The position numbers and the translations under genes were made by a program. The notes under the pieces are model-generated. The model saw only the letters and a program-made list of their open reading frames with translations. It was not told where the DNA came from and did no database searches. 8,514 bases of DNA from Acidobacteriota bacterium (lineage in GTDB: Bacteria > Acidobacteriota > Thermoanaerobaculia > Thermoanaerobaculales > Sulfomarinibacteraceae): the NCBI GenBank assembly GCA_030637805.1, contig DAOWFV010000169.1:1-8514 (forward strand), given 5' to 3'. Below are positions 1-6,393 of the stretch, piece by piece; the stretch's first letter is position 1, and each line of letters starts with the position of its first letter.

Positions 1-6
1 GAGGGA

Positions 7-23
7 ATAGTCCGCAAATCTCA
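7..23 (+). repeat. Probable solo arm of the 184-bp palindromic element
   Basis: The stretch ATAGTCCGCAAATCTCA resembles the left end of the element at 5822 (TAAACCGCATATCTCA): 13 of 16 positions agree from the TA onward. The rest of the element is absent and a run of 7-bp repeats begins immediately after it. This is a short match, so the assignment is tentative. If the pattern seen at the other copies holds, the TAG at 8-10 could be the stop of a plus-strand gene lying left of the window; only a few bases of it would be visible. Confidence 0.4.
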
Positions 24-65
24 ATTCGAAATTCCTAATTCCTAATTCCAAATTCCTAATTCTCC
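24..65. repeat. Heptamer tandem repeat, about six ATTCCTA-like units
   Basis: Six consecutive 7-bp units are in perfect register: ATTCGAA, ATTCCTA, ATTCCTA, ATTCCAA, ATTCCTA, ATTCTCC. The run is AT-rich against a GC-rich background. It overlaps the 3' end of the CitD-CitE gene and supplies its last Asn codon and TAG stop (complement of 56-58). Because 7 is not a multiple of 3, gain or loss of units would shift where the reading frame ends. Confidence 0.75.
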
Positions 66-1267
66 GATTCGTCCCAGTCCTCGGCCAACACTCCGCCCGC
101 TACGGCCAGGCTCACGGTGCGAATGGCCTGCTTGACCACCGGCGGATCGACCAGCTTCGAACCCACGGCCACCACGCCCAGCCCTCTCGCCTCCGCCTCA
201 CGGGCCGCGTGCACCACGCGCACGGCGCGCTCGACGTCGTCAGCCGACGGCGTCATCTCGCGGTGGACAACCGAGATCTGGCGCGGGTGGATGCAGCCAA
301 CACCGTCAAATCCCAGGTCACGTTCTCGACGAACATAGGCGGTCAGGCCAACCTCGTCATCGATGTCCGGGTAGACCGAAGCGATGGGCTGCACCGCCGC
401 CGCTCGCGCGGCGTAGACGGTGGTTTGACGGGCGAGGAAGCTCTCCCAGGCATCTTCGGTGCGTGGGGCCCCGAGCTCCGCCGAGAGATCCTCGAGCCCC
501 AAGGTCAGAGCCACTACGGACTGGTCTGCAGCGGCAATTTCGAAAGCGTGATGGATGCCCGCCGGCGACTCGAGGATCGGCATCAGGAAGGCCGCGTCCT
601 CGCCGGCGTGGTCAGCGAGCACCGCGGCGGCTCGTTGAACGTGGGCCACCCCCTCAATCTTCGGCAGGAGCACGGTGTGGGGATTGTGGGCGGCTATCGC
701 TGCCAGGTCCTCCTCGCCCGAGGCGTCCTGGTTGATGCGCACCATGCGCTCGGCGCCTCCCCAGTCGAGAGCGATGAGCGCGTTGCGCACCAGGATGCGG
801 GCGGCGTCCTTCTCGGCCAACGGCACCGAGTCCTCGAGATCGAGAATGATGCCGTCGGCGCCGTAGAGCCCTCCGGAGACCATGAGCTTGGGCTGGTTGC
901 CGGGGATGTAAAGCCGGCTCCGGCGCAGCCGTTCTCGACGGCGCGGGGCGTCCGCCCCGGGCGCCGGCTCGGGCAGAACCTCGGCGCCATCGAAACCCGC
1001 CCGTCGCAGGCAGGTCTCGCACCGCGCCAAGATCACCCACTCCAGCGCCCCGGCGTCGGTCACCATCAATCGACCGCTGGTGACACCGAACGCCTCCGCC
1101 ACCCGCCGCACCGCGGCTTCGATGGCCTCGCGGTAGAGGTAGTCCACCTTGGAGGTCACACCAATGTCGAGGGGTTCCTCTCCGGGCTGGAAGGCGACGT
1201 GGAGGTCGGAACGGACACTGTCCCCCGTGGGCCCTGCCGACGATTCCGATATCTCTCCTTGTGTCAT
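56..1267 (-). CDS. CitD-CitE fusion: citrate lyase-type ACP domain plus HpcH/HpaI-family lyase
   Basis: The 403-residue protein has two parts. Residues about 11-90 resemble CitD, the acyl carrier subunit of citrate lyase (ending in a DAGALEWVILAR stretch like CitD's DKGALDCILRAR). Residues about 116-395 are a CitE-type TIM barrel that cleaves acyl-CoA or acyl-ACP substrates such as citryl-, malyl- or citramalyl-thioesters. Visible CitE motifs: RSRLYIPGNQPK (117-127), ILDLEDSVP (141-149), VRINQ (176-180), LPKIEG (201-206), ILESPAG with candidate Mg ligand E233, LGLEDLSAELG with E259/D260, and LGFDGVGCIHPRQ (318-330). The usual carrier Ser (ESSD in CitD) aligns with R19 in VRSD, so 2'-(phosphoribosyl)dephospho-CoA attachment is uncertain, although S17 and S20 lie close by. 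No citF, citC, citX or citG is in view. The start is supported by GGGGAG upstream of ATG. It follows the dehydrogenase by 41 bp, so cotranscription is likely. The true substrate is unknown. Confidence 0.85.
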   Translation of the reverse strand: MTQGEISESSAGPTGDSVRSDLHVAFQPGEEPLDIGVTSKVDYLYREAIEAAVRRVAEAFGVTSGRLMVTDAGALEWVILARCETCLRRAGFDGAEVLPEPAPGADAPRRRERLRRSRLYIPGNQPKLMVSGGLYGADGIILDLEDSVPLAEKDAARILVRNALIALDWGGAERMVRINQDASGEEDLAAIAAHNPHTVLLPKIEGVAHVQRAAAVLADHAGEDAAFLMPILESPAGIHHAFEIAAADQSVVALTLGLEDLSAELGAPRTEDAWESFLARQTTVYAARAAAVQPIASVYPDIDDEVGLTAYVRRERDLGFDGVGCIHPRQISVVHREMTPSADDVERAVRVVHAAREAEARGLGVVAVGSKLVDPPVVKQAIRTVSLAVAGGVLAEDWDESEN

Positions 1268-1308
1268 GGTGTTATCTCCCCGCCCACCTCACGCCCGGCA
1301 GGCGAATA

Positions 1309-2499
1309 TCAACGTTCCAGCGCTTGGATGATCGCGTCGGTCATCTTTGACGTGGGCACAGCGCCCTGAGAAACCGCCTGCGGGCCACCACGCAGCTTGA
1401 GCATGTCATAGGTGCGGACTGCGCCGTTTGCCACCACCGCCGCCACGGCGTCCCGAACCCGGTTCGCCACCTCGGTCTCCCCCAACCAGTCGAGCATCAG
1501 CACCGCCGAGAGCACCATGGCGATCGGGTTGACGATCGACGGGTCGAGAGCCTCGTACTTGGGCGCCGATCCGTGGGTGGGCTCGAAGACCCCGACCTCG
1601 CGCCCGATGTTCGCGGAGGCCGCGAAGCCGAGACCGCCCACCAGGCCCGCAAAACCATCTGAAATGATGTCGCCGAACATGTTCCCCGCGACGATCACGC
1701 CGTAGTCCTCCGGGTTCTTGGTCAGCCACATCATCTGGGCGTCGATGTTGGTGTCCCAGAGCTGGATCCCTGGGTAGCCCTGCTGCACATCGCGCGCCTC
1801 AGCGAGCATCATGCCGGAGGTCTCGCGGATCACGTTGGGTTTCTCGCAGACCGTCACGTTTGAGTACTCGTGGGCGGCCGCGTAGCTGAAGGCCTCCTCG
1901 CAGATCCGCCGACACTTCGCCCGCGTGAAGATCCGGGTGGACACCGCGAGATCTTTCCTCGGGACCGAGCGGAAGGCTGCGAACTTGGGGTGGGTGTCGA
2001 GCGCCTCCCACACCTGATCGGGCGGGTCGGTCCACTCCACGCCTCCGTAAAGGCCTTCGGTGTTCTGACGAAAAATCACCGTGTCGACCCGTGGCTCCTC
2101 GACCTCGCCCAGTGGTCCCCGGCGGATGAAGTTGAGCGGATTACCCGGAAAGGTGCGGCAGGGCCGGATGGAGACGTCGAGGTCGAAGTGCTGGCGCAGG
2201 CCGACGATCGGTGAGTAGTAGACGTGTCCGGCGTCAACCAACTCGGGGGCCAGCTCACGCGCCGCCGCGTCCTTCGGTTTCGAGGTAATCGCGCCGAAAA
2301 GCGCCGCCTTGTGCTCGGCCAGGAGATCAATCGTCCTCTGCGGCAAGGGGTTGCCCTCGGTGACCCAAAATTCCCACCCGATGTCCGCCTCGACCCAGTT
2401 CGCCTCGAAGCCCGCCGCCTCGAGCACCCTCAGGGCCTCGGGAAGCACCACCTTGCCAATCCCGTCCCCCGGCATCACCACAACGGTTCGTTTCGCCAT
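1309..2499 (-). CDS. Isocitrate/isopropylmalate-family decarboxylating dehydrogenase
   Basis: This is a 396-residue beta-decarboxylating dehydrogenase that oxidises a 2-hydroxy acid with a 3-carboxylate, using NAD(P) and a divalent metal. The start at 2499 (MAKRTVVVMPGDGIG) is chosen over an upstream ATG at 2571 because GAGGGAG sits just before it and the family N-terminus begins there. Against E. coli isocitrate dehydrogenase by eye: Y151 (RQNTEGLY) and K220 (KPNVIRETSG) match the catalytic pair; D253, D277 and D281 match the metal ligands; R102, R112 and R144 match the carboxylate-binding arginines. S96 matches the phosphorylatable Ser113, but I98 stands where Asn115 is expected, so isocitrate as substrate is not certain. 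HGSAPKY (K314, Y315) and Y364 match NADP 2'-phosphate contacts, with K368 near the position of Arg395, which favours NADP. The CitD-CitE fusion lies downstream. It could be an ordinary isocitrate dehydrogenase or act on another substituted malate. Confidence 0.85.
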   Translation of the reverse strand: MAKRTVVVMPGDGIGKVVLPEALRVLEAAGFEANWVEADIGWEFWVTEGNPLPQRTIDLLAEHKAALFGAITSKPKDAAARELAPELVDAGHVYYSPIVGLRQHFDLDVSIRPCRTFPGNPLNFIRRGPLGEVEEPRVDTVIFRQNTEGLYGGVEWTDPPDQVWEALDTHPKFAAFRSVPRKDLAVSTRIFTRAKCRRICEEAFSYAAAHEYSNVTVCEKPNVIRETSGMMLAEARDVQQGYPGIQLWDTNIDAQMMWLTKNPEDYGVIVAGNMFGDIISDGFAGLVGGLGFAASANIGREVGVFEPTHGSAPKYEALDPSIVNPIAMVLSAVLMLDWLGETEVANRVRDAVAAVVANGAVRTYDMLKLRGGPQAVSQGAVPTSKMTDAIIQALER

Positions 2500-2506
2500 T
2501 TTCCAC

Positions 2507-2624
2507 GCTCCCTCTTTCAAATTATCGACCCTGCGGCCATCAACGCGACATGCGCCGAGCATCAGACACAATAGCCAAGAGTCTCCACAAACGGAAGGCC
2601 GCAGGGCCGATAATCTGAGGGAGC
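2507..2624 (-). promoter_or_regulatory. Inverted repeat in the dehydrogenase leader that includes its RBS
   Basis: ATTATCGACCCTGCGGCC at 2521-2538 is repeated inverted at 2597-2614 with 17 of 18 matches. Outside these arms, GCTCCCTC at 2507-2514 is mirrored by GAGGGAGC at 2617-2624, after offsets of 6 and 2 bases. The spacer is 58 bases. On the minus-strand transcript the 3' arm contains the dehydrogenase's Shine-Dalgarno GAGGGAG, so an RNA starting beyond 2624 could pair CUCCCUC with it. A transcript starting inside the spacer would escape this. I see no convincing sigma-70 promoter; both arms contain a GATAAT hexamer. It may be a regulatory hairpin or simply an inverted duplication of the leader. 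Confidence 0.5.
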
Positions 2625-2641
2625 GACGCTTTCAGCGTCGC
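2623..2641 (-). other. Hairpin over the glycosyltransferase stop codon
   Basis: GCGACGC, loop TTTCA, GCGTCGC forms a perfect 7-bp stem. The glycosyltransferase TGA (complement of 2632-2634) lies in the loop. There is no T-run after the stem on either strand, so it is not a classical intrinsic terminator, but it could mark the 3' end of that transcript. Its left two bases overlap the inverted repeat of the next gene's leader. Confidence 0.4.
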
Positions 2642-3360
2642 GACCAAATATTGAAACGCAGGATGGACCAGATCGCCGACACGCCGTCCTTCCAGCCGAT
2701 CTTCTTGCCCTCGGCGTAGGTGCGCCCATGGTACGAGATCGGCACCTCGTAGATTCGCACCCCCAGTCTCGACACCTTGGCCGTAAACTCCGGCTCGAAC
2801 CCGAAACGATCCGAGCGTAGCGTGATCCTGTCGATCACCTCGCGGGTGAATACCTTGTAACAGGTCTCCATGTCGGTGAGGTTGAGGTCGGTAAAACTAT
2901 TCGACATCAGGGTGAGGAAGTTGTTTCCGAGGTAGTGCCAGAAGAAGAGCACCCGGTGCGGGCCGCCCAGGAACCGCGAACCGTAGACCACCTCGGCGAG
3001 CCCGTCGACGATCGGCTGCAGGAGCGTCGGGTAATCGGTGGGGTCGTACTCGAGGTCGGCATCCTGCACCAAGAGGACCTCTCCTGTCGCGGCAGCGAAT
3101 GCGGTGCGCAGCGCGGCGCCCTTGCCACGATTCTGAGGGTGGCGCACCCGTTGCATCTCGACCGGGCGGCCATCATCCCGCACGGGTGGAAGCCACCCCT
3201 CGAGCACCCCCCAGGTTTCGTCCGTCGAGCAGTCATCCACCGTCACCAGCTCGAGCTCGCTCACGCCATCCGGCAGCGGGGCCGTGGCCACCCGACCCAG
3301 GATCTCCGCCAGGGTGCCCTGCTCGTTGTAAACCGGAATCACAACAGACAACTTCATCAT
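2632..3360 (-). CDS. Family 2 glycosyltransferase, DPM1/polyprenyl-phosphate sugar synthase-like
   Basis: This 242-residue GT-A fold enzyme probably moves a sugar from a nucleotide donor onto a polyprenyl phosphate at the cytoplasmic face of the membrane. Motifs: LSVVIPVYNEQGTL at 4-17, VDDCSTDET at 41-49 (nucleotide-binding DD), NRGKGAALRTAF at 77-88, QDADLEYDP at 99-107 with the D100-x-D102 metal motif, YGSRF at 126-130, DMETCYKVF at 163-171, and RFGFEPEFTAKV at 185-196. Length is typical of the short DPM1 class; there is no C-terminal pair of membrane helices as in GtrB. The protein begins with two Met codons (3360 and 3357), with no strong Shine-Dalgarno to choose between them. It lies 72 bp downstream of the membrane phosphatase-like gene on the same strand, suggesting a shared envelope role. 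Acceptor and sugar are not identifiable. Confidence 0.88.
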   Translation of the reverse strand: MMKLSVVIPVYNEQGTLAEILGRVATAPLPDGVSELELVTVDDCSTDETWGVLEGWLPPVRDDGRPVEMQRVRHPQNRGKGAALRTAFAAATGEVLLVQDADLEYDPTDYPTLLQPIVDGLAEVVYGSRFLGGPHRVLFFWHYLGNNFLTLMSNSFTDLNLTDMETCYKVFTREVIDRITLRSDRFGFEPEFTAKVSRLGVRIYEVPISYHGRTYAEGKKIGWKDGVSAIWSILRFNIWSRR

Positions 3361-3379
3361 GGCAAGCCTACCGCAATTA

Positions 3380-3393
3380 CTGAGTTTTGAGTT
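3380..3393. repeat. Two-unit 7-bp direct repeat (CTGAGTT TTGAGTT)
   Basis: Two adjacent heptamers, differing at the first base, lie next to the solo arm of the palindromic element, echoing the longer 7-bp array beside the probable arm at 7-23. It is short and could be chance. Confidence 0.35.
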
Positions 3394-3398
3394 ACTGG

Positions 3399-3436
3399 CG
3401 CCCTCACGACGGAACCCGGTGAGATATTCTGGCTAG
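3399..3436 (-). repeat. Solo arm of the 184-bp palindromic element
   Basis: Read on the minus strand it starts CTAGCCAGAATATCTCACC and continues GGGTTCCGTCGTGAGGGCG. This follows the first 40 or so bases of the copy at 5822 (TAAACCGCATATCTCACC, then GGTTTTCGTCGCGAGGGCG) with one base of length difference. The core and opposite arm are missing. The TAG at its end (complement of 3433-3435) is the stop codon of the phosphatase-like gene. It sits in the gap before the glycosyltransferase. Confidence 0.7.
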
Positions 3437-5031
3437 TCCACAACTCGCAGGGGATGCTCGGCTAAAAAGGCCGGTTCCACAGCATCCACGACGACGCCCC
3501 CCTCCATGTACTGCGCCACGGGAAGACCGAGGAGGTAGCAAAGGGTCGGCGCCACATCGGGGAGTCGAGCCGGCGGTACGCGGTGGCCCGGCGGCACGGC
3601 ATCTCCGAGCAGCATGAGGAGCCCGTCGGGGCAGGTCTCGGCGGAGGTCCGCCACGAATCACCGCCGCCGAGCAGGCGTCGAAGGCGCTCCAGGGAGTTC
3701 GGCGCCGCAAGCCCGTAAGGAGAAACAACGGCCACCAGAGAGCCGTCCCGGGTTGCCCCGAAAAGCGCTCCGAGCTGCTCATCGAGGAGTTCCATCACCA
3801 GCTCGAGGAGCAGGCGCTCCCGGGTGTGCCCTGGCCGCAGGGGCTCGTGGAACCGGCGCACCAGGGAAAGGGTCTCGAGGTGGATCCACACGTTTTCGGC
3901 GCCCGCTTCGAGGGCTTCGCGCCCAGCATTCACCCGCACCTGATCGCGCACGATCCCCCCCCAGATCTGTGACCGCCTCTCGGGGAAGGGCTCGAGCGCT
4001 GCCTCGAGGGAGGCCCCGAGGGTCGCTTCCAGCGCCGCGCTCCGCCGAGAATCCGGGTCCTCGCGGCCGCCGCCGCCGTCAGCCCATGCACCTGGCCAAC
4101 CGAGGACGACGGTGCTCATTCCCGATGCTTGGAGGCGCTCCCAGAGTGGGGCGACCGTGGCGGGCGGGGGCGGCACCCGCTCGGCCATCCCCCAGGGCAG
4201 GATCATTCGCGAGCCCTCGGGGGTCCACGGCAGCAGGCGGAGGGTCTCGGGAAAGACCAGCGGCAGATTCCACCCCCAGTGGGCCTTGACTCCGTGCAGT
4301 CTCGGATAGGTGCCGGTTGCGGCCGAGGTCCACAACGCCCAGCGTAGATACGGCCGATGGGGAACCAGTGGGCCCCAGGAGCTCTCTTCCCGGAATCGAG
4401 CGATCGTGGGGTAGCTCCCGGTTGCTGCATCTACCAAGAGGACCTTGGCATCGAGCCCTTCCACGCCGATCACGAGGAGGGGGCGTGCGGCTTCACCCAG
4501 CGGCCGCGCAGCAACATCCAGGGGCTGGCGAGGCGGTGTGGAAGACCACAGAACCCGCACCATCGGCAGGGTCAGCATCACGCAGGAAAAGGCAACGCGA
4601 AGCCGGCGTCCACCGCCGAGATAGCGGACCAGCGCACCGCCGCCAAGCGCGAGCAGGGCGGCCACGATCCACGCCACCGCGTCCTGGGCGAGCACCCGGC
4701 GGACCGTTTCCTCGAGCAAGCGGGAGTGGAGGTGAGCGTTGACCCGGCTGAGGACCGCGGCCACGAAAAAGACCAGGGCGGAGAGCACGGGCGCCGGCCA
4801 CCGGTCCGGGCGGGGACGCAGGCGCCCCAAAAGGGCCAGCCCGATGAGCAACGGCAGGCCCGCACCGACCATGCCCCAGGTGGCCCAAAGGGGAAAACCC
4901 AGAATCACACCGCGAACGGTTTGCGTGACCTCGGGATTCATCCGCAGCACCAGCACCTCTCCGAGAAGGCCCGCAGTCGCGCCGACCGCCAGTGCATCGA
5001 AGACCATCCACCGGTTTGCCATCCCGATCAT
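3433..5031 (-). CDS. Membrane protein with degenerate alkaline-phosphatase/phosphodiesterase-type domain
   Basis: The 532-residue protein begins with about five hydrophobic segments (roughly 11-29, 43-68, 79-96, 117-138 and 145-165). From about 184 it resembles the type I phosphodiesterase/nucleotide pyrophosphatase branch of the alkaline phosphatase superfamily: VIGVEGLDA at 187-195, WTSAATGTYPRLHGV at 234-248, and a terminal GHRVPPARLPDVAPTLCYLLGLPV stretch (482-505, given here with key residues G482, H483, D492 and P495) typical of these proteins. By eye, active-site residues are replaced: first metal Asp by E191, nucleophile Thr/Ser by R230 (PYLRWALW in place of PTLTPxxW), the D...H ligand pair by Ser and Arg near 389-393, and the late DH by P438-Y439. 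It is therefore probably not a working hydrolase. GAGG precedes the ATG at 5031; a second in-frame ATG lies at 5022. The glycosyltransferase follows on the same strand. Confidence 0.8.
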   Translation of the reverse strand: MIGMANRWMVFDALAVGATAGLLGEVLVLRMNPEVTQTVRGVILGFPLWATWGMVGAGLPLLIGLALLGRLRPRPDRWPAPVLSALVFFVAAVLSRVNAHLHSRLLEETVRRVLAQDAVAWIVAALLALGGGALVRYLGGGRRLRVAFSCVMLTLPMVRVLWSSTPPRQPLDVAARPLGEAARPLLVIGVEGLDAKVLLVDAATGSYPTIARFREESSWGPLVPHRPYLRWALWTSAATGTYPRLHGVKAHWGWNLPLVFPETLRLLPWTPEGSRMILPWGMAERVPPPPATVAPLWERLQASGMSTVVLGWPGAWADGGGGREDPDSRRSAALEATLGASLEAALEPFPERRSQIWGGIVRDQVRVNAGREALEAGAENVWIHLETLSLVRRFHEPLRPGHTRERLLLELVMELLDEQLGALFGATRDGSLVAVVSPYGLAAPNSLERLRRLLGGGDSWRTSAETCPDGLLMLLGDAVPPGHRVPPARLPDVAPTLCYLLGLPVAQYMEGGVVVDAVEPAFLAEHPLRVVD

Positions 5032-5104
5032 GGTACCTCGCCTGCCCGGACGCGATGTCGTAGACTTCGAGCAGCGTGAGGATCACCCATTAGGTCTTCG
5101 CGCT

Positions 5105-5110
5105 GGGGAG
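5105..5110 (+). promoter_or_regulatory. Ribosome binding site of pyrF
   Basis: GGGGAG lies 7 bases before a GTG start codon, which supports that non-ATG start. The 86-bp gap 5032-5117 separates pyrF from the divergent membrane-protein gene and must hold promoters for both directions, but I cannot identify clear -35/-10 hexamers. Confidence 0.7.
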
Positions 5111-5117
5111 AGTTTCA

Positions 5118-5825
5118 GTGACGAACCCAAACGCCCTCTGCGTCGCCCTCGACGGCAGCGACCACGCCTGGATTCTGGCCACCGCCCGGAGCCTCGTGGG
5201 CCACGCAGGGTGGCTCAAAATCGGCCTTGAGGCCTTTATCGCGTTCGGGCCACGGCTGGTGGAGGAGGTCGCCGCCACTGGTCCGCTAGTCTTTCTCGAT
5301 CTCAAGCTGCACGATATTCCGGCCACAGTGCGCGGGGCGGCCGCCAACTGCGCCGCCTGCGGCGCGCAGATGCTCACGGTTCACGCGGGTGGCGGTCGGG
5401 CGATGCTCGAGGCGGCTGCGGAGGGCGCCCGCGAGGGGTCTCGGGGAGCACCGCCGAAGGTCGTGGCGGTGACGATCCTCACCAGTCTCGACCGGCCGGC
5501 ACTCGGCGAACTCGGATTCGAAAACCGCCCGGAGGACCTGGTCACAAAATGGGCGCGGCTGGCACGGGAGTCCGGCCTCGACGGGGTGGTGGCCTCCCCC
5601 CGCGAGGCGGCCAGGGTGCGTCGGGAGTGCGGCCGAGAGTTCCTCATCGTGACCCCCGGCATCCGCCCAGCAGACAGCAGGGTCGACGATCAGCGGAGGG
5701 TGCTCACCCCGGCGGAGGCCATCCGCTCGGGGGCGGACATCCTGGTGGTCGGGCGACCGATCACTCGCGCTCAGGATCCCGCCGAGGCGGCGCGGCGCAT
5801 CGTCGAAGAAATGGCCACGGGTTAA
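5118..5825 (+). CDS. pyrF: Orotidine 5'-phosphate decarboxylase
   Basis: This cytosolic enzyme decarboxylates OMP to UMP, the last step of de novo pyrimidine synthesis. The 235-residue length fits the short bacterial class. Key elements: VALD near D12, K34 in WLKIG, the catalytic D61-x-K63-x-x-D66 in DLKLHDIP, TVHAGGG at 87-93, ILTSLD at 120-125, TPGIRP at 179-184 and the phosphate-binding VGRPIT at 211-216. The start is GTG with GGGGAG seven bases upstream. It is the only clear plus-strand gene in the window, divergent from the phosphatase-like gene and convergent with the DUF4845-like gene. Its TAA stop (5823-5825) lies within the end of the palindromic element that fills the convergent gap. 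No other pyr gene is adjacent. Confidence 0.96.
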   Translation: MTNPNALCVALDGSDHAWILATARSLVGHAGWLKIGLEAFIAFGPRLVEEVAATGPLVFLDLKLHDIPATVRGAAANCAACGAQMLTVHAGGGRAMLEAAAEGAREGSRGAPPKVVAVTILTSLDRPALGELGFENRPEDLVTKWARLARESGLDGVVASPREAARVRRECGREFLIVTPGIRPADSRVDDQRRVLTPAEAIRSGADILVVGRPITRAQDPAEAARRIVEEMATG

Positions 5826-6005
5826 ACCGCATATCTCACCGGTTTTCGTCGCGAGGGCGGGGAGGTGCCGTGCGCAGTGGTGTTTTCGAACCGAGGGGCG
5901 CGGAGTCATACTCAACAGTACGTCGAGCACCCCGAGGCGAGAAAACGACGCCGGGGGCGGTGCATCACCGGCCGCAGCCGGAAGCTGGTGAGATATGCGG
6001 GTTAA
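5822..6005 (+). repeat. 184-bp palindromic repeat element, copy 1
   Basis: The element fills the gap between convergent pyrF and the DUF4845-like gene. Terminal inverted repeats 5822-5840 and 5987-6005 match at 18 of 19 positions (TTAA, one mismatch, then CCGCATATCTCACC). The central 69 bp (5879-5947) is 64/69 identical to the reverse complement of 8331-8399 in copy 2, and the distances from core to both ends (57 and 58 bases) are the same in both copies. The core is itself partly self-complementary (GTTTTC with GAAAAC, GGGG with CCCC, apex TACT-CAAC-AGTA). Both flanking genes' TAA stops lie in its ends. A role as a bidirectional transcript end is plausible but no T-run is present. No coding gene is apparent in it. 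Confidence 0.88.
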
Positions 6006-6370
6006 AACAGCGGGCGGTCCTCGTAGATCTCCTTATGCCACACGTAGGTGTAGAAGGGAAAATCCAATGTGTAGTCAAATCTGATGCGGATCTTCATCCG
6101 ATGCTCGGTTCTGTCGATCCTGACGCTCTTCTTGTTCACCGGCAGGTCGAGTTCCTCGGCCTTGGCGAGAATATCCCTGAGAATACGCTTGTCGTTATAA
6201 TCCCGCCGATTGGCTCGGTCAGCGAGCTCCCGCACCCTTTTTTCAAACTCCCCCACTCTGGTGATAGCCGGTATGGCCTTGATGGAGATCAGCACCACCA
6301 CCAGGAGCACCACCATGCCCACCAGGCAGCCCACGGGCACATCACCTCGCTGGAATCGCCACGTCCTCAT
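6002..6370 (-). CDS. Small membrane-anchored protein, DUF4845-like
   Basis: The predicted protein has 122 residues, with a short basic N-terminus (MRTWRFQRGD), one hydrophobic helix at about 11-30 and a C-terminal domain with charged helices (41-75) and a beta-rich end including KKSVRIDRTEHRMKIRIRFDY. This resembles DUF4845, a small protein often encoded next to lepB in proteobacteria; the assignment rests on architecture and position, not on strong motifs. The start is set at 6370, not at the ATG at 6376, because GGAGG (complement of 6377-6381) abuts the upstream ATG but is 6 bases from the downstream one. It is probably the last gene of a tsaD-lepB operon. Its TAA stop lies in the end of the palindromic element. 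Function is unknown. Confidence 0.72.
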   Translation of the reverse strand: MRTWRFQRGDVPVGCLVGMVVLLVVVLISIKAIPAITRVGEFEKRVRELADRANRRDYNDKRILRDILAKAEELDLPVNKKSVRIDRTEHRMKIRIRFDYTLDFPFYTYVWHKEIYEDRPLF

Positions 6371-6393
6371 GTTCATCCTCCGCGCCTATCTCC

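Noticed and set aside
1..10. End of a plus-strand gene stopping at TAG 8-10
   Set aside because: Only two codons would be visible; it fits the repeat-end stop pattern but cannot be supported as a feature.
24..65. CRISPR-like array at the left edge
   Set aside because: The units are contiguous heptamers with no spacers, and no cas gene is present in the window.
209..1369. Long plus-strand open frame of 386 codons
   Set aside because: It is the antisense shadow of the CitD-CitE gene, which has clear family motifs; long antisense frames are common in high-GC DNA.
2623..2641. Intrinsic terminator after the glycosyltransferase
   Set aside because: The stem is perfect, but no T-run follows in either direction, so it is listed only as a hairpin.
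5286..5930. Minus-strand open frame of 214 codons over pyrF and element copy 1
   Set aside because: Most of it is antisense to pyrF, which has full catalytic motifs. Its N-terminal part is a translation of the palindromic element; the same peptide-like text appears at the other copy only because the DNA repeats.
5822..6005. Element copy 1 as a MITE with TTAA target duplication
   Set aside because: TTAA flanks copy 1 on both sides, but copy 2 has CTAG at both ends, and in each case the tetramer is part of the inverted repeat. A target duplication cannot be separated from the terminal sequence here.
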